From Sternotherus odoratus (Eukaryota; Chordata; Testudines; Kinosternidae): DNA of 64,000 nucleotides. Below the pieces are notes generated by a model. The model worked only from the letters and a program-made list of their open reading frames with translations, ran no database searches and was not told the DNA's origin. The stretch covers positions 30,007,390 to 30,071,389 of the forward strand of contig JAVMKO010000003.1 of the NCBI GenBank assembly GCA_032164245.1, read 5' to 3'. Every line of letters begins with the position of its first letter. Position 1 is the first letter of the stretch. A program made the translations under genes and the position numbers. Of this stretch, positions 1 through 12,555 are shown in pieces.

Positions 1-287
1 CACAACCACTGGCGGTGAGACTTTCAGTTAGGGTTGACAGACTCACACTAGTAGGGTTTGTACTAGTGCTCTAAAAATAGCGGTGGAGAGAGCGCTTTGA
101 AGTTGTGGCTTGGGCCGGAGCTTTGGCTCAAAGCCCACCCCACGTCCCAGGCTTAGAAACCAGACTACAGTCCAAGCCACAACTTCTAAGTGCAGTATAC
201 ACCACTATTTTTAAAGCATGAGCATGAACCCCACTAGCTGGAGTCTGTCAGCCTGGAGTGGGCTGCCTGCTGTGTAGACATACCCAA
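1..287. mobile_element. Fold-back MITE-like repeat, left end cut by window edge
   Basis: The two halves are partly inverted copies. A stretch ctctaaaaatagcggtg near 70 mirrors accactatttttaaagcatg near 200, and a 'gtgtagacatac' end closes the right side. Such ends are typical of abundant reptile non-autonomous DNA transposons. The left terminus appears to lie outside the window, so neither superfamily nor target duplication can be given. Confidence 0.45.
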
Positions 288-3200
288 ATGGGGTCTGACT
301 TAGTTGAAACTTCTAAGTGCTATCACATTCACAATAATATAAACTGTCTGGTTTCCAGGAGTATTTAGCCATTTTCAGTGTCATTCATGAAACACTGTCA
401 AAGCTCCATCCCTTTGGAGAATTCTTATGTACTCAGCATTTGCTGTTGAAATGAGTTTTTTACCAAGAAATGATCATACTGAGATGGTGAAATGGTGCAT
501 TTTAAGATTTTTAATGATTTGAGTGATACTGTATCTCAAATGATCTTAGAGACTTCCAGAGAAAGTAGACAACATGCAGGAAAGGTAAGTTATAAATTAA
601 TTATCTTGTCTTGACTGGAATGCATTTTATAACTTTCAAAACTAATGTATTTTCAGTTTGTATCTTCATGTAATACATTCCAGTCAGGAACCTCTTTATC
701 ACTTACCTATCAGTATGTTACTGGCTTCATAGACAGTCTTTTCCAATGCAAGTCCTGTTTCTCATTAAGTCAGCTTCAATATCAGCAGCAGCTCTATCAC
801 AGAGGCTGATACAGTTTCTCTAGTTGCTATAATACAATCCATTTCAAACTTACTATTTTGTACGCTGAAACACAAATGCTGTCACTACTCTTCTCAGCTG
901 TCTGTCTCTGGAAAGTTTCATTCTTTATACCTCCCTCCAACATTTAAAACAGTGCAGCCTCCAGAAAGTCATTTTAGGCAAAATAGTTTGCAAGGGAAAG
1001 CATTTTATTCTTTTAAGCAATGTGGCTTACAATAATCAAGGCAAACATTCAAAAGTTGTATTTAGAAGAACTTACAATAGAGTCAGTTTGCATTATTTTC
1101 CACAAAAAATAGGGTTACTTTTTTGTATTAGAGGGACATTGGGATGGATTGTAAAGACATATGGCAGCTGACACTAAAAGGTTAAAGGAGAGCAATCATG
1201 ACCCCCAGCTGTGGATAAATTGCTGGTTAGCAACAGCTGGGATGAAAAGCTGCCATCCACGTGGAGCAGGGTGGCTGCCAGACAGACTGAAAGTCACTGT
1301 GAAGCTTCTCCTCCGCATCGGATGGGGAAAACCTGCCAAAAGAGACCAACTCCGTGGCTGAAGGTCCTAGGGAAGGTTGCCATATAGAAGACTCCTGCAA
1401 AGGCCACAGTAAGGAAGCAGCCCAAGGAGGCAACTGGGGATCTAAGCAAACAGTTCCTGACTGCCTGGGGTCCCTGGGCTAGGACTAAGAGGGAGGGCAG
1501 GACTGAGTTCCTCTAGCACCCTCCACATGGATGTAAGGGGGGCAGAGGTTGCTGAGGCTCCAGATTGGGGGTAGCAATCCCCGTATAAGACTGTTGGACT
1601 TTATTTTTGTTTCTGCTTTTAACTCCCTTGTTCCTGCCCAGAGGAAGAAGGGAGAGAAAGACATCAAGCCAGACTAGTGCCTGGGGGCCCATACAGGGCC
1701 ATTAGTACCTTGGGGGTGGGTGAGATCCCTGCTTCCTTGATATGGGAGGGACTCAGACAACCCATTGAGCACCATAGGTCATATTTCTGAACTGATACCA
1801 ACAGGGAAATAGAGACAAAGTTGCTGTTACTAATGCTGGTGAGAAGGTGCATTAAAAGGTGAGAGGTGTGACTACAAATCTAATTAGATGTGAGATAAAA
1901 TATCATATGCTATTTGTAGGAGGGTAGAGATTGCCTTCTCTCTATCTGGTCCTTTGCATATTTTCCATCCAGTCATTGATACTCTCTGATGTTCTTTGGT
2001 TGGTAACTCATGAATATCCTACTGCTGAGGATGTGAAAGTGGCCAGATTAGCCATTCCACACCATCCCCTTTTCAAGAGGAGTCCTTGGCCTGTCAAGCA
2101 ACTAGAACCTTAAAAATAAGGTCAATAGTTTTGTTACTATAACACTTTAGTTGTCCTAAGGTCATGGCAGATATGTCCCTTCCTGACCAGATGTCAGATA
2201 AGGAGGACATTGAATGGCTCTTTCCTGATAGGTCAGGTACCAATAAGAACAAATAAGAACAATTTATGCTTGATATTTATTTTGCACTGTAACTTATACG
2301 AAGGTAATCTGAAGCTAGCTGTACTTATAATAAACTCTGGAACATTGGTGGCAAGCTCTGTAGTGAATTAGTTTTCACCTTTCCTAGATTGCCTCAACTG
2401 AATAGTGACACATGATATAGGACCTTGAGAATGGGGCAATAGTGAAAAACCCTTATGAAAAGGCCTCATGGAAACCTAACCAATGCAAAAAAGAAATTAT
2501 GAGAAACGTTATTAATAGTTTACATAATGACTTACTGCTCCTCCTGCGCCAGCTCTAAAGTATTAGCCCAGCCCTCCCCTGAACCCTGTTCATCCCTTGT
2601 ATACTCTTGTAAAGGTGAATTAATTCTATTCATTGCACTACTACAGGTGAGAACTCTGTTATAAAACTCTCAGTTCCAGAAATCTGGCAGTGTGGTGGAA
2701 ACAAGCAAGTTCATTTATATGATCTCCTCTTTCCTCCTTCATTGCATAAATGTGCAATGAAAACAGAATGTCCTGTACTTGCTACAATGTGCTTCAGGAG
2801 ATTCAACAAGCATCCTTTTTAATTTAGTTAGTCAACAATATGATTCTCCTTGATGTGCTCTCAGTTCCCAAGATAGTGCTTGAGGAAAAAATATACTTTG
2901 AAATGCTTTTACTTTCAATAGAGGAAAATAATCTTTTCAAGAAATATCTTTTCTGCTTAATACTAGTGAACAGTCATGTAACATGGATTGTATTCATGAA
3001 AATTAAATAAAACTGTACACTGAGAACTTTCTTTGTGCTCTTTTATATAATTTCCATTCAGTTTATATAACAGCAAAATTATAAGATTTCATTTGGAATA
3101 AAGAGCCGGACAGGTAAAGGATTAAACTTTATGGGGATGAAAGCATGCTACACATTCATCTGATTCCTAACAACCTGCAGCACAAAGATTTTAGTTGATG

Positions 3201-4439
3201 GGCTTTCAAGTGAACATGAGACAGGAAAATGAAATATTGCCTAAAAAAAGCAGCAATCTTCTTTGTGAGAAAGCTCAATTATTGTTGAGTCTAATACCAT
3301 GTGTAGTTCAATTAGCCACAGGGGAAAACTTAGATAAGCAATTGTAATATGACTCACTAATATACTGCAGGGTTTGATCCTGCTCTCATTGAAGGCAAGG
3401 GTACAATTTCCTTTGATGTCACTGGGAACTATACTTAGTGTGTGAACAGAATCCGATCTGGGCATCTGATGCTAAAGAAAAGCAGATGTCTTATAATGTG
3501 CTGTCACTCTATGCAAGGTGGTAGCTTAGTTGAGCTTGGCATACCTGTTTTTTTCTTACCCTTTCCCTCTATTACAGAGCCTCTTAACACTCTGTAAAGG
3601 TCTCTTGCTCCAGTAGTGCTACTTGTCCACTCCCACACTCAACCAGCAGACCTATAAAATCCATCAAAAGAGGTTATCAGGATGGAACCCAAAATAGTTT
3701 TGGGATAGTTTGCTGGAAATCTCCTAGGGAAACTGGCAATACACTTTCCTGTATACAATTTGAGGAATTAACCCAGCACAGTCCATCTTCCAGGAAGCCT
3801 ATTTACCTATTTAAGGTATGCATTGTGTCACAATCACACTGAATCTAAACGTTCTGTAGCTTTTATGCTCTCTGTGCATGGAGTCACAAGAAGTTATTAA
3901 ATATATAGGATGAAACAGCTCTTCATTTTGCTTCCAGAAGGATAATTTTATGTGGAATTATGGAGGGCTAAATTTAAATTTGATAATCTGCCTTGTGGTA
4001 AGATTTGATAATCTGTCCGTGAGACAGTTCATTCCTGTTGTGTCTTTACTCTTTACATAACATTAAAAATATGAGAAAAGAAATCACATAGACACAGCTG
4101 GGCTCCAAATATACAAACATGCAAAGCCTGACTACATATATACACAGCTGGTCTCTTAAATTCTGGTGGCATTTGCAATAGAACACAAAGTCCCATTAGA
4201 CAGTGCCCAAACTAAAGGGATACACCCCAATTCCCATTCAATACACACTCCACCCCCTTTACTCCAATTTTTAAAATTATAAATATTTCTATCAAAACTA
4301 CGATCATTAAATATGCAACATGCTACAAATTAATTCAGAGAAGTATTCTAACTTCTCCCTAGATAACATATTATAGGTATTACAGTAGGATCTGCATCAT
4401 TTTTAGTTTTGCATTCTACTGTGGAAGTTGTCACAGGCA
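288..4439. other. Gene-free AT-rich stretch
   Basis: No exon-like homology was seen on either strand. The short frames here (60-74 codons) show no family signature. A short degenerate repeat around 3365-3460 (gtttgatcctgctctcattga) resembles an ancient palindromic repeat common in birds and reptiles. The rest looks like unique intergenic sequence or repeats too decayed to name. Confidence 0.6.
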
Positions 4440-4920
4440 CAGGTTGTTTGTACCATATGGAACTTATTGCGTGTCTCTAGTTGGATACTGCCATTATGCA
4501 TACGGCCACTTTCAAGGGCAAGTGTGACAATCTGTAGTTGCATGTTGATTGGTACTTGAACTCAGTATTGGAATAGCAAGCACCCGAGAATATTGCCCAT
4601 CTCTATAATTGTGCTGCAGCCATTACGGGTGCTCCTTTCTTTGGGTTAAAAATGTAAACCAGAGGTTGCTTATCTGTAACCACTGTAGATTGTTTCCCGC
4701 AGAGATAGTGACAAAACTGTTTAACTCCCTAGACTAAACTCAGAATTCTTATATCAATTTGGGCATAGTTACATTCTGCCACGGTAAAAGATGTAGAAAC
4801 AAAGACAATAGGCCTTGCAGTATGATATTCTATTACATGAGAAATTATTGCTCTCATTCCTTACGGGGAATAGTCACAAGCTAAATTTAGGTCCCTGGTC
4901 CTCTCGTGTTATGAGTAAGT
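4440..4920 (-). pseudogene. Ty3/gypsy retrotransposon relic: end of reverse transcriptase and RNase H
   Basis: On the minus strand, broken frames read like the RT/RNase H junction of Ty3/gypsy elements. In order they give ARPIVF, then AECNYAQIDIRIL (family pattern AERNYAQIDKELLA), then VKQFCHYLCGKQSTVVTDKQPLV (pattern for the RNase H strand ending in TDHKPL), and finally a stretch like AAxLQRW..LS..STNQHATTDC that matches the end of the domain. Stops and frameshifts break it, so it is a dead relic. No LTRs were found next to it. The family call rests on motif order; the exact boundaries are approximate. Confidence 0.7.
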
Positions 4921-6079
4921 AGTACTTTGCTACTTACCCTTACCACTAACAGATTGCTACTGTTTCCTCTGCTGATCTGTATATTGGGAGAAGCAAAGCC
5001 CTGACTATTCCCCACTCCCTTGTTTATAGGGAGAGTCACAGTGGATGTATATCATCTGCTTAGCATCCTGCAACAGAACTCAAGGTCTTTAGAGGCTGAC
5101 CACAAGCATTGGGGCCTTAATTTCCTTTATGTTCCTTCCTGGATGTGTAGGACAAGCCACAGTTAATGAAGTACTAGGTAACCAGATCAGTTACTTGCTA
5201 CTGTACCTGCCGGAAATGTACAAATTTTAACATATTATTACAAGGCAGTATGACAGGAAAACTGTGTAATTACTTTTGGGCTATTATTGATCCTTATGTG
5301 CTTACTCTTGGTGCATTTGTTTGGAAAATGAGCATCTTCACAATATCAGACAATAAAGTAAAGGTGGACTGGAGTTCACTGTTATGACAGACAGAAAAGG
5401 AGTGATGCTCTGAAGATAGAAAAATCTGCCATGAATAAGCATCACCACAGTGACTAAGAGAGCTGAAGTATGCTTTAACAGGCCAAGACTGTTACAGAAA
5501 GCATGCAGAATCCTAATATCACACATTTTTATGCTATAATAAAACACATCATTCATACAACCAGGTATCTCATTTAAACCCAGTGATAAACATCTAATGC
5601 CCTGTTCAGTGAGTCATGTTTCGTCAATTCATGAACCCTAACTGTAGTATCATTCTTTTCTCAGATTCCTCATAACAAATACTGGCCAGTTCACAATTCA
5701 AGAATAAATAAACTGACAGAATAAATGTGATTCTTTCATCTACTATGAGCATATATTTAATCAAATACTTCATTCAAAGCAAAGGGTTTATTCAGAGCAC
5801 TCCTGCAAAATGTCTATCACTATATCAGCACTAGGGAGAAAACAACAAAGTTTATATTAAAACTTTCTTTCTTTGCTGGTGGGAGGGGCAAGATAATTTT
5901 TTTTCTTCCAACTAAATCCCTTCTATACCTTCCTTCCTCTCAAATAATTCCAAAAGGTAATTAATAGAGTTATACTGTATATCAAGTTTACAATTTGTTT
6001 ACAGGTTTGTCTCTATTCAGTACATTTGACTGATTAAGGAGAGTGTTTTTGCCTAAGAAGAAAAAAAATCTCTTACTGA
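4921..6079. other. Gene-free stretch, nothing recognised
   Basis: AT-rich sequence with no coding or RNA-gene signature that I can support. It may include further decayed flank of the neighbouring gypsy relic. Confidence 0.5.
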
Positions 6080-6160
6080 CAAATTATGAGCTTGATCAAA
6101 ACCCCATCGCACTCAATGTGAACATTTCCATTGATTTTCGTGAGCTTTGGATCAGGCTCT
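6080..6160. repeat. Short palindromic ancient repeat
   Basis: The segment containing gagcttgatcaaaacccc and gagctttggatcaggctc is imperfectly self-complementary. It resembles a dispersed palindromic repeat common in bird and reptile genomes. It lies immediately outside the left end of the pogo-like element. Confidence 0.4.
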
Positions 6161-6254
6161 ATTACAATACAGTAAATCCTCGATTTAACGGACCCCGATT
6201 TAACGGACTTCGGATGCAACGGACAAAATTTCCGATGCATCCGAAATCCATTAT

Positions 6255-6700
6255 TCGGGGGCTGCCGGCTCCTGCCCCGGGGAGCCAGGCAGGAGCTGTC
6301 AACCCGGCTGCCCGGCTCCCCGCAGAGGGGAGCCGGGCGGCCGGGTTGACAGCTCCCGCCCGGCTCCCCGCAGCGGGGGAGCCGGGCGGGGGGGGGGGAG
6401 AGGTTTGACAGCTCCCGCCGGGCTCCCCGCTGCGGGGAGCCGGGCGGGGGGGGGTTGACAGCTCCCGCGGGGAGCCGGGCGGGAGGGCTGACAGTTTCCG
6501 CCCGGCTCCCCACAGAGGGGAGCCGGGCGGCCGAGTTGACAGCTCCTGCCCGGCTCCCCACAGCGGGGAGCCGGGCGGGAGCTGTCAACCCCCCCCCTGC
6601 CCGGCTCCCGGGGAGCCGGGCGGGGGGGGGGAGGTTGACAGCTGCCACCGGGCTCCCCGCTGCGGGGAGCCGGGCGGGGGGGCTGACATCTCCCTCCTGG
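6255..6700. repeat. GC-rich palindromic minisatellite
   Basis: Tandem degenerate units of about 50-90 bp alternate gagccgggcggg, ttgacagctc and cccgcccggctccccgc. Each unit is close to its own reverse complement. The array sits within the pogo-like element, so it has either expanded there or was carried with it. Proline/alanine/arginine-rich open frames on both strands are by-products of the composition. Confidence 0.75.
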
Positions 6701-6707
6701 CTGTGAT

Positions 6708-6869
6708 CAGTAAAACCTCTATATAACGGACTAATTCGGGTGAGGGGGGTGTCCGTTAAAGCCAAAAGTCCTGTTATTTAATGATTTTAAAAAATTATTA
6801 AATAACGGACTTTTGGCTTTAACAGACACCCCCTCGCCCGAATTAGTCCGTTAAACTGAGGTTTCACTG
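6708..6869. repeat. Near-perfect inverted repeat (fold-back MITE)
   Basis: The sequence aacggactaattcgggtgag near 6724 is mirrored by ctcgcccgaattagtccgtt near 6833. Gttaaagccaaaagtcc is mirrored by ggacttttggctttaac. The loop is centred on an AT-rich core near 6785. This fold-back copy shares the right terminus of the larger pogo-like unit. Confidence 0.75.
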
Positions 6870-6944
6870 TACCTACATTTCAACCCCAACTATTGGAATA
6901 GAAAAGTGGATTTCTCTTTATAACTGCACAGAAAGTTGTTTAAT

Positions 6945-7010
6945 ATTTTATATAATGATATATAATATATTTTATATAATATAAAATAATATATACACAC
7001 ACACACATCA
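6945..7010. repeat. AT-rich microsatellite followed by (CA)n
   Basis: Runs of tatataatat and ataatata lead into a short acacacacac stretch. This is simple sequence. Confidence 0.8.
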
Positions 7011-7189
7011 ATAATTGCTTGCTACGGTTCAGGTAGAAAACTTTGCTTGCAATTTTTTTATTTCACAGGATATAGGGTTGAGAAACAACTTTAAAGCTTT
7101 TGTGTCTCAAAATTACAATAAAACGTTGTTTTGCAGCAAACTGGGTTTTATTTTTCAATTTTTCATATGAAATGTATTATGTTATTTAT

Positions 7190-7290
7190 TATTAGTGGTA
7201 TCAGAGCACCTGTGAGACCACTGTGATGGGTGTTGTACAAACATGAAACAAAGAGATGGTCTCTGCCCCCGAAGAATTTACAGTCCAGTG
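7190..7290. repeat. Ancient SINE/LINE-tail-like repeat fragment
   Basis: The phrase gtgatgggtgttgtacaaac followed by caaagagatggtctctgccc matches my recollection of a conserved interspersed repeat found across amniotes. I cannot assign it to one family without a library search. Confidence 0.45.
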
Positions 7291-7443
7291 TAAAAAAAAT
7301 ATAAAACGTGTATATATAGAGATGAGTACAAGGAAACAATAAGATTGATGATAAGCAGTGGTCACAGCACTGTATGGAATTTATTGTGACACGTTAAATA
7401 AAAATGAATCAGTCAAATCAGAGCATATTACATTATGAACTAT

Positions 7444-7731
7444 TTAAGATTAGCAGCCGTGTTAGTCTGTATCTGTAAATAAGATGAGGAAGACTTTGTA
7501 GCACCTTACAGACTCACCAGTTTATTACAGCATAAGCTTTCATGGGCTATAGCTCACTTCATCGGATGCATAGAATGGAACAGAAGTAAGATGCATTTAT
7601 ACACACTGAAAGCAAAAAAAAATAATTGTACATTAGCATACCAATTCAGAGGCTATTTAATATGGATGGGCCATTATCAGCAGGAGAAAAAAATACCTTT
7701 TGAAATGGACTTCTGTGTCTGGCAGTAGATA
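7444..7731 (-). mobile_element. Penelope-like element, 5'-truncated, with 14-bp TSD
   Basis: It holds the Penelope-type end sequence seen elsewhere in the window: agccgtgttagtctg, then gtagcacctta, then cataagctttcatgggctat and cacttcatcggatgc. The 14-bp sequence acattatgaactat flanks it exactly on both sides (7430-7443 and 7732-7745). That is a direct target-site duplication and fixes both boundaries. The family is assigned by identity of the end sequence with the element at 23859-25466, which carries recognisable RT and GIY-YIG sequence. Confidence 0.8.
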
Positions 7732-7745
7732 ACATTATGAACTAT

Positions 7746-10737
7746 GGTGTTACATGACTTTCTTCAGATCGAACGCAGTGCAATTGTCACAATCTGTAAT
7801 CTATCAAGCAAAATACTTAGAACAAAAGTGTCTGTAAGTTTTCAGTTAAACACCTCTGAACATTATGAAAGTCTGTCTGCTCATGAAAACAAACAAGTAT
7901 GGTGCTGGCTGATAAATAATTCAGGTCCAAATATTGTCCTGGATGGAACAGCAAAGGGGTGCAGAGAGGTACTCTTTAGTTTTGTGTTTCACAGGCATTC
8001 ACACAGAGGGTCTGGGTGCCATGAAATGAGAACTTATTTTGCTGTTCCTCTAAGCAGGAAGAATTTATGCATCTATCATTTACCATGTCTGCCTATATAT
8101 TTATTTAAAAACATTAAGTATGACTTCGTTTTGTTAATATTTGAGGATCTTAATTAGTTTTTAATAATCGTTTTTACTTCATTAATTAAATGTCTACATT
8201 CCTATTTATATAATTTGGATGCCCATCACTGGTACAAAAATTGAACATGAGGGACCTGAAGCACATTTAATTGTCTGTTGTTCACTACACTGATATGCAG
8301 GCAAGAAGAAAACCAAAAAAGTGAGAAATATACAGTTTTACTAATTTTGCTTCTATTTCACCAAATGTAATTCACTTCCACAAAACTGTCTTAAATTTTA
8401 TAAAATCTGGGAGCCAGCAATAACTTTAAGACTAAAATCTGATTCTTGTTTTATTATCAGTATTTGACAACATCAAGCACTTTTAGGGCATGTCTACACT
8501 TGCCTCCCACCCACTTGCCTCCCACCCACATATTCAGTATCTCTTATCCCACCCACATATTCAGTATTTCTTATGTGCCGGAACAACAAAGTAGAGCAGA
8601 ATGTATACACTGTACAGCAAATTGCTGCCATTTAAATTTCTGTCAACAGCTATACCTTTTTTCTTCATCTAGTGCTCGATCAATCTTTATCCAGGCAACA
8701 AAACTGCCATGGACTGTAAGTATTAAGACCAAATCCTTCCACTGGATGCTGTTATTCACTTTATTTAGGAGTCAGATCCTTTCAGCTGATAGCAGAATTT
8801 GTCCCCCTAGATTTTAATCTTTATAAGTTTCTCTCTTCACTTCTTTTCTCAACAAATCAACTGTAAATCAAAGGGAGAAATGTCTGCATACTACAATAAA
8901 ACTCAGCCCATTTGCACACAGAGATGTTTAAAGAAAATAAAGAAGAAAAAGACAAGAATGTGCATGAGTGATTCGTTCACTGACAATTCTGAAAATCAAC
9001 ATTTTTTAAAAAATTGACAAAATGAAAGTTGTTTCAAATAAAAAAATCTTAACATATACCAAATATACCAACTATTTGATATTTTTAGGGTTGTTTTTCC
9101 AACCAAAGGAATTTGGAAACATTGACACAAATTTATGAAATGATTCAATGTTCCTACTTCTGCATATTTTACAGAAAAAAAAATGTGAGTTCAAAAATTT
9201 TGTCCAGCTCTCTGCCTAACCCCTAATACTTAGAAATTATTTTATGCCCCGAGGCATGATGGTTTATATATCTTGCAATGTTTAAAAAATATTTACCATT
9301 ATCATTCTTCAAATATACCATATAATGCTGCATAAGTGATGTACCCAGAAGACAGCTTGGATACAGGAAAGGTAAAGATATAACAGTTCCTAAATTCCTT
9401 TTCCGTTAATCTGGAAGCGTGCAAGTATGTGTGGCTGGGAGCAAGGAGGGCTGTTAGAAACAAAAGAGAGTGCAACTATGGAGTGATAACTTAGCAGTGC
9501 CCATGTATCATGGATCCACAGGATCTGTGCTATGCTCCACCTTTTAAAACAGCATCTTGAGGAAACCCCGTCAGCATGGCAGGTCCCACAAAAGTCGCAC
9601 TCTTCCTTTAGGGTAGGCAAGCCCGTCCGCTTCAGTGCCTCCAAGATCGAGCGCCTGAACTCCAGCACTCCTGTTTCGCCCCATGAGTTCTGCCCAGCGA
9701 CTTCAACTGAGACTTTTACACCTTCAAGGATCGATGCTTCTCAGCATGTATTGTAGTGACTTCACGCACGATTTTCAAAAGAGTAGCATTTATCAGTCAA
9801 ATGGAACACATCACCAGAAATTCTTAGGTTAGCAAAGAGAAATAAAAGTTAAGACATAATCCATCTAGCCAAGCCACTACCATCAACTAGTCAAACTGCT
9901 ACGGGCTCCATTTCAGGTTCTGTTTCTGTCCTTTCACTGTCCCAGCACTTCAGACGTTCCCAAAAGCCAATTCTGAATCCCCTTCCTATCACCTCTCAGA
10001 CCCTCTGTCTTGAGCTGCTGAGTCAGGGAGGAAAATTAGCTCCTAATCTCCTCCTGTTTGTTGATTGCTAGGTGTTAGGGTTCTAGCCATTGGGATTTTC
10101 CATTGTCTTCTTGGACTTTTTATTGGCATTCGTCTGCCTTGGCCAGTCCTTTAATGACTCATTCAGTCTGCCCCAGACAGCAAGGTATCATGTATAACCC
10201 ATATCTCCTACATTATTCCAACAGCAGATTTTGCCTCCACTGGGTATCAATAAAAATTACCAATCAAAATTGAGGAACACATAGGTTTCATTAAAATAGT
10301 ACAGAAAATTCCCACTTTGTCACACCAGGTTATTAAAGAACAGTCCTCTAGCTCACTCAGTTTACATGGCCGGGAAGTGCATTTGTCCTTTATTGTTTAA
10401 CCTTCAACATCTGTTTCACTAGCAAGTCCCTGGGCATCGCTGACACTTTGTCTCCATTTCAGATATCAAGATCTGGCACCAGAAGCCAACAAGGAGCAGG
10501 AATAGATGCTACTGGCCCTTTGTCTTAAGACAATGTTTCAATTTGTGCAAAGGTCAGTAGCAATGTGAGATACCAGAAAAATTTCTGAGATTCCATTTTG
10601 TATCCCAGGCTTTCATTTTGAATGAGCAAGAGTCACTCCACCATTGGAAGCTGCAGGTCACATGGTACTTCAAAAGTAGGGGAAAGGTCAGCTGAGGTAA
10701 ACAGTCAAAGTAGGGGAAAGCTCAAATCATAACTCAT
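7746..10737. other. Gene-free stretch with minor tandem repeat
   Basis: A 137-codon + strand frame at 7744-8157 has no family signature and no splice or CpG context, so it is treated as chance. Around 8484-8580 there is a small tandem duplication of ttgcctcccacccac and cacatattcagtat, beginning with a 'gcatgtctacact' MITE-like end. A region at 9370-9770 contains overlapping open frames of 74-92 codons on both strands and may be a retroelement fragment, but I cannot name it. Confidence 0.45.
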
Positions 10738-10822
10738 AAAAATAGCCTACTGGGTCAGACCAAAGGTCCATCTAGCCCAGTATCCTGTCTTCCAACAGCG
10801 GACAGTGCCAGATGTGGTCAAG
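10738..10822 (-). mobile_element. CR1 LINE 3'-end fragment
   Basis: The phrase ctactgggtcagaccaaagg followed by ccatctagcccagtatcctg is the antisense of a CR1 3' end. The same phrase heads the much longer antisense CR1 copy at 49108. Confidence 0.7.
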
Positions 10823-11490
10823 TGGATACTAGAACATTGTACAAAAAGACCCTTGGGTCCTGATTCTGTCATCTCAGATCTGTTTAGACTTCATCAGGGG
10901 AAGTTTGAGTCGCAAGACTGAGGTCACAGTTATGCTGGTATGCTCTGAATATAAGATTTGGACATTGGACTATGACCTATGAACTGAATTCTGAAGAACT
11001 CTTTGCAACTATAAGGACCACTGTTTCTGCTGTGAATCTGAACCTCAATGAACTGAACTCATCTCTGAACATATATTGATCTTTTAACCATACTCTTTTG
11101 TTTTTTAATAAATATTAGTTTAGTTAATAAGAATTGTCTGTTGCATCTATTTGGGTAAGATCTGAAAAATTCATTAACCTGGGAGCTAAATGTGTCCGAT
11201 CCTCTGGGATTGGGAGAACCATTTCTTCTATATGATGAAATAAGATTTGCAGAAATTTTCATCATATTTGATGTGGGTAGCTGGAGGCCTGAGGCTGGAT
11301 CACTTTAAGGAAACTGTTGTTTGGACTTCTGAGTAACCAGTAAGATAATAAAGAAGCTGGTTTATGCTGTTTTAGTGAATCTAAATATTGGAATATCCAC
11401 CAACTTTGGGGATTTCGCTGCCCCATTCTTTGCAGTTCACCCTAATTGAGTGACCACAGCTGGCTCCCCACTAGTATCCCAGTCACACCT
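10823..11490 (+). mobile_element. LTR-like sequence
   Basis: The arrangement looks like an LTR: a region ending in an aataaa signal near 11108, and a terminal part ending gagtgaccacagctggctcc and then cccagtcaca. No matching second LTR or clear target duplication was found, so the left boundary is uncertain. Confidence 0.35.
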
Positions 11491-12280
11491 TTCCTTTACA
11501 TGCTAATCTAAAGGCCTCCTTATTACTCTAAAAAGTCTGTTATTCAAAAAATGGATTTTTATGGATATGATAGTCATCTGCCCAATGTTCCGTGAAACCA
11601 AAACCCTCCAATAAATCCTCCAGAGGAGTGTTGTCCCACTTCCTATACACTCTTCATGCAGTGATTGGATTTCTTTTGATGCACTTCCTGCTAACTCCAG
11701 AAACAAGTAGTTCAGTCACAGATTGCAATTATAGAGCTGTAGAAAATTTGCTAGTTCATTTCTGCACATAGTACCTGGTCATAATAAAGGATTTATCTGG
11801 ACCCCAATCTGCTCATCAGTAACATACAAGTGGTAACTAGATGTACCAGATTAGCACTGTGGTACTGTAGTTACAATGTAACTGGACTAATATTCCTATA
11901 TTATGAAGCATCCTGTTTTAAATCTTTGTTTAATGAGAAATCAACTCACTAATACAATGACATTGATGGAAAAATGTGCTTCTGATTCTATGAAGCATAG
12001 GATGCGTTTGTTCCCTTACCAAATCAGCATGTGGCTTTTCAATAATTGTTCGGTAGGAAACTCATTGTATTGCTTTCTCAGTTTATTTTAGGCTTGAATA
12101 AGTGTTTTATACAAAAATAACATATGGCAGGGCAGAAATAGTTTTTAATATATAGTTGCCACAAATTGTCTCCTGCTTCTGAATATAATGTTCTTTGTCT
12201 CAAGATTTTGGTAAATACCTTTTCATTTATTTAGTACTGGGCAGAACATTACCCTGTGACAAAGTTCTGTACCTTTGACT
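11491..12280. other. Gene-free stretch, nothing recognised
   Basis: AT-rich, with no homology visible on either strand. Confidence 0.5.
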
Positions 12281-12555
12281 GAGGGTAGGTCTTCACTACC
12301 CGCCAGATCAGCAGGTAGCAATCGCTCTTTTAGCGATCGATTTCTCAACTCTCGTCAAGATGCGAGAAATCGATCGCTTGCGGTGCCCCCGTAGACTCCT
12401 GTAACTCCAGACGACGGGGGAGTGTGCCACCGACTGCCGCAGTCATGAGGATGGCAGGTAAGTCAGCTGAAGATACGCCGACTTCAGCTACGTTATTAAC
12501 ATAGCTGAAGTTGCGTATCTTCAGTCGATCCCCCACCCCAGTGAAGACCAGCCCA
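12281..12555. mobile_element. MITE (family A), inverted ends GGTCTTCACT
   Basis: The left end gggtaggtcttcacta and the right end agtgaagaccagccc are inverted repeats. Internal palindromes include gcgatcgatttctc with gagaaatcgatcgc, and gacttcagctacg with the mirrored tagctgaagttg. A second copy with the same internal order (cgataaatc, cgacggggga, catgaggatggcaggtaag, tagctgaagttgc) lies at 53385-53664. No coding potential. Superfamily not assigned. Confidence 0.7.

Larger units (their letters stand above)
6170..6869. mobile_element. Pogo/Tigger-like non-autonomous element with internal minisatellite
   Basis: The left end (CAGTAAATCCTCGATTTAAC) and the reverse complement of the right end (CAGTGAAACCTCAGTTTAAC) form terminal inverted repeats, flanked by TA on both sides (6168-6169 and 6870-6871) as expected for Tc1/pogo elements. 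Inside lie a GC-rich tandem array and, at 6708-6869, a self-contained fold-back copy with its own CAGTAAAACC end. No transposase frame is present. A 230-codon minus-strand frame across it is low-complexity repeat translation. Confidence 0.7.

Noticed and set aside
6073..6765. 230-codon minus-strand frame and 83-121 codon plus-strand frames
   Set aside because: They lie entirely in the GC-rich minisatellite and pogo-like ends. Both strands are open because the repeat has few stops.
7744..8157. 137-codon plus-strand frame
   Set aside because: No family signature, no CpG or splice context and AT-rich surroundings. Taken as chance.
9390..9756. Overlapping frames of 92 (minus) and 74 (plus) codons
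   Set aside because: No recognisable domain. Possibly a retroelement fragment, but not supportable as a gene.
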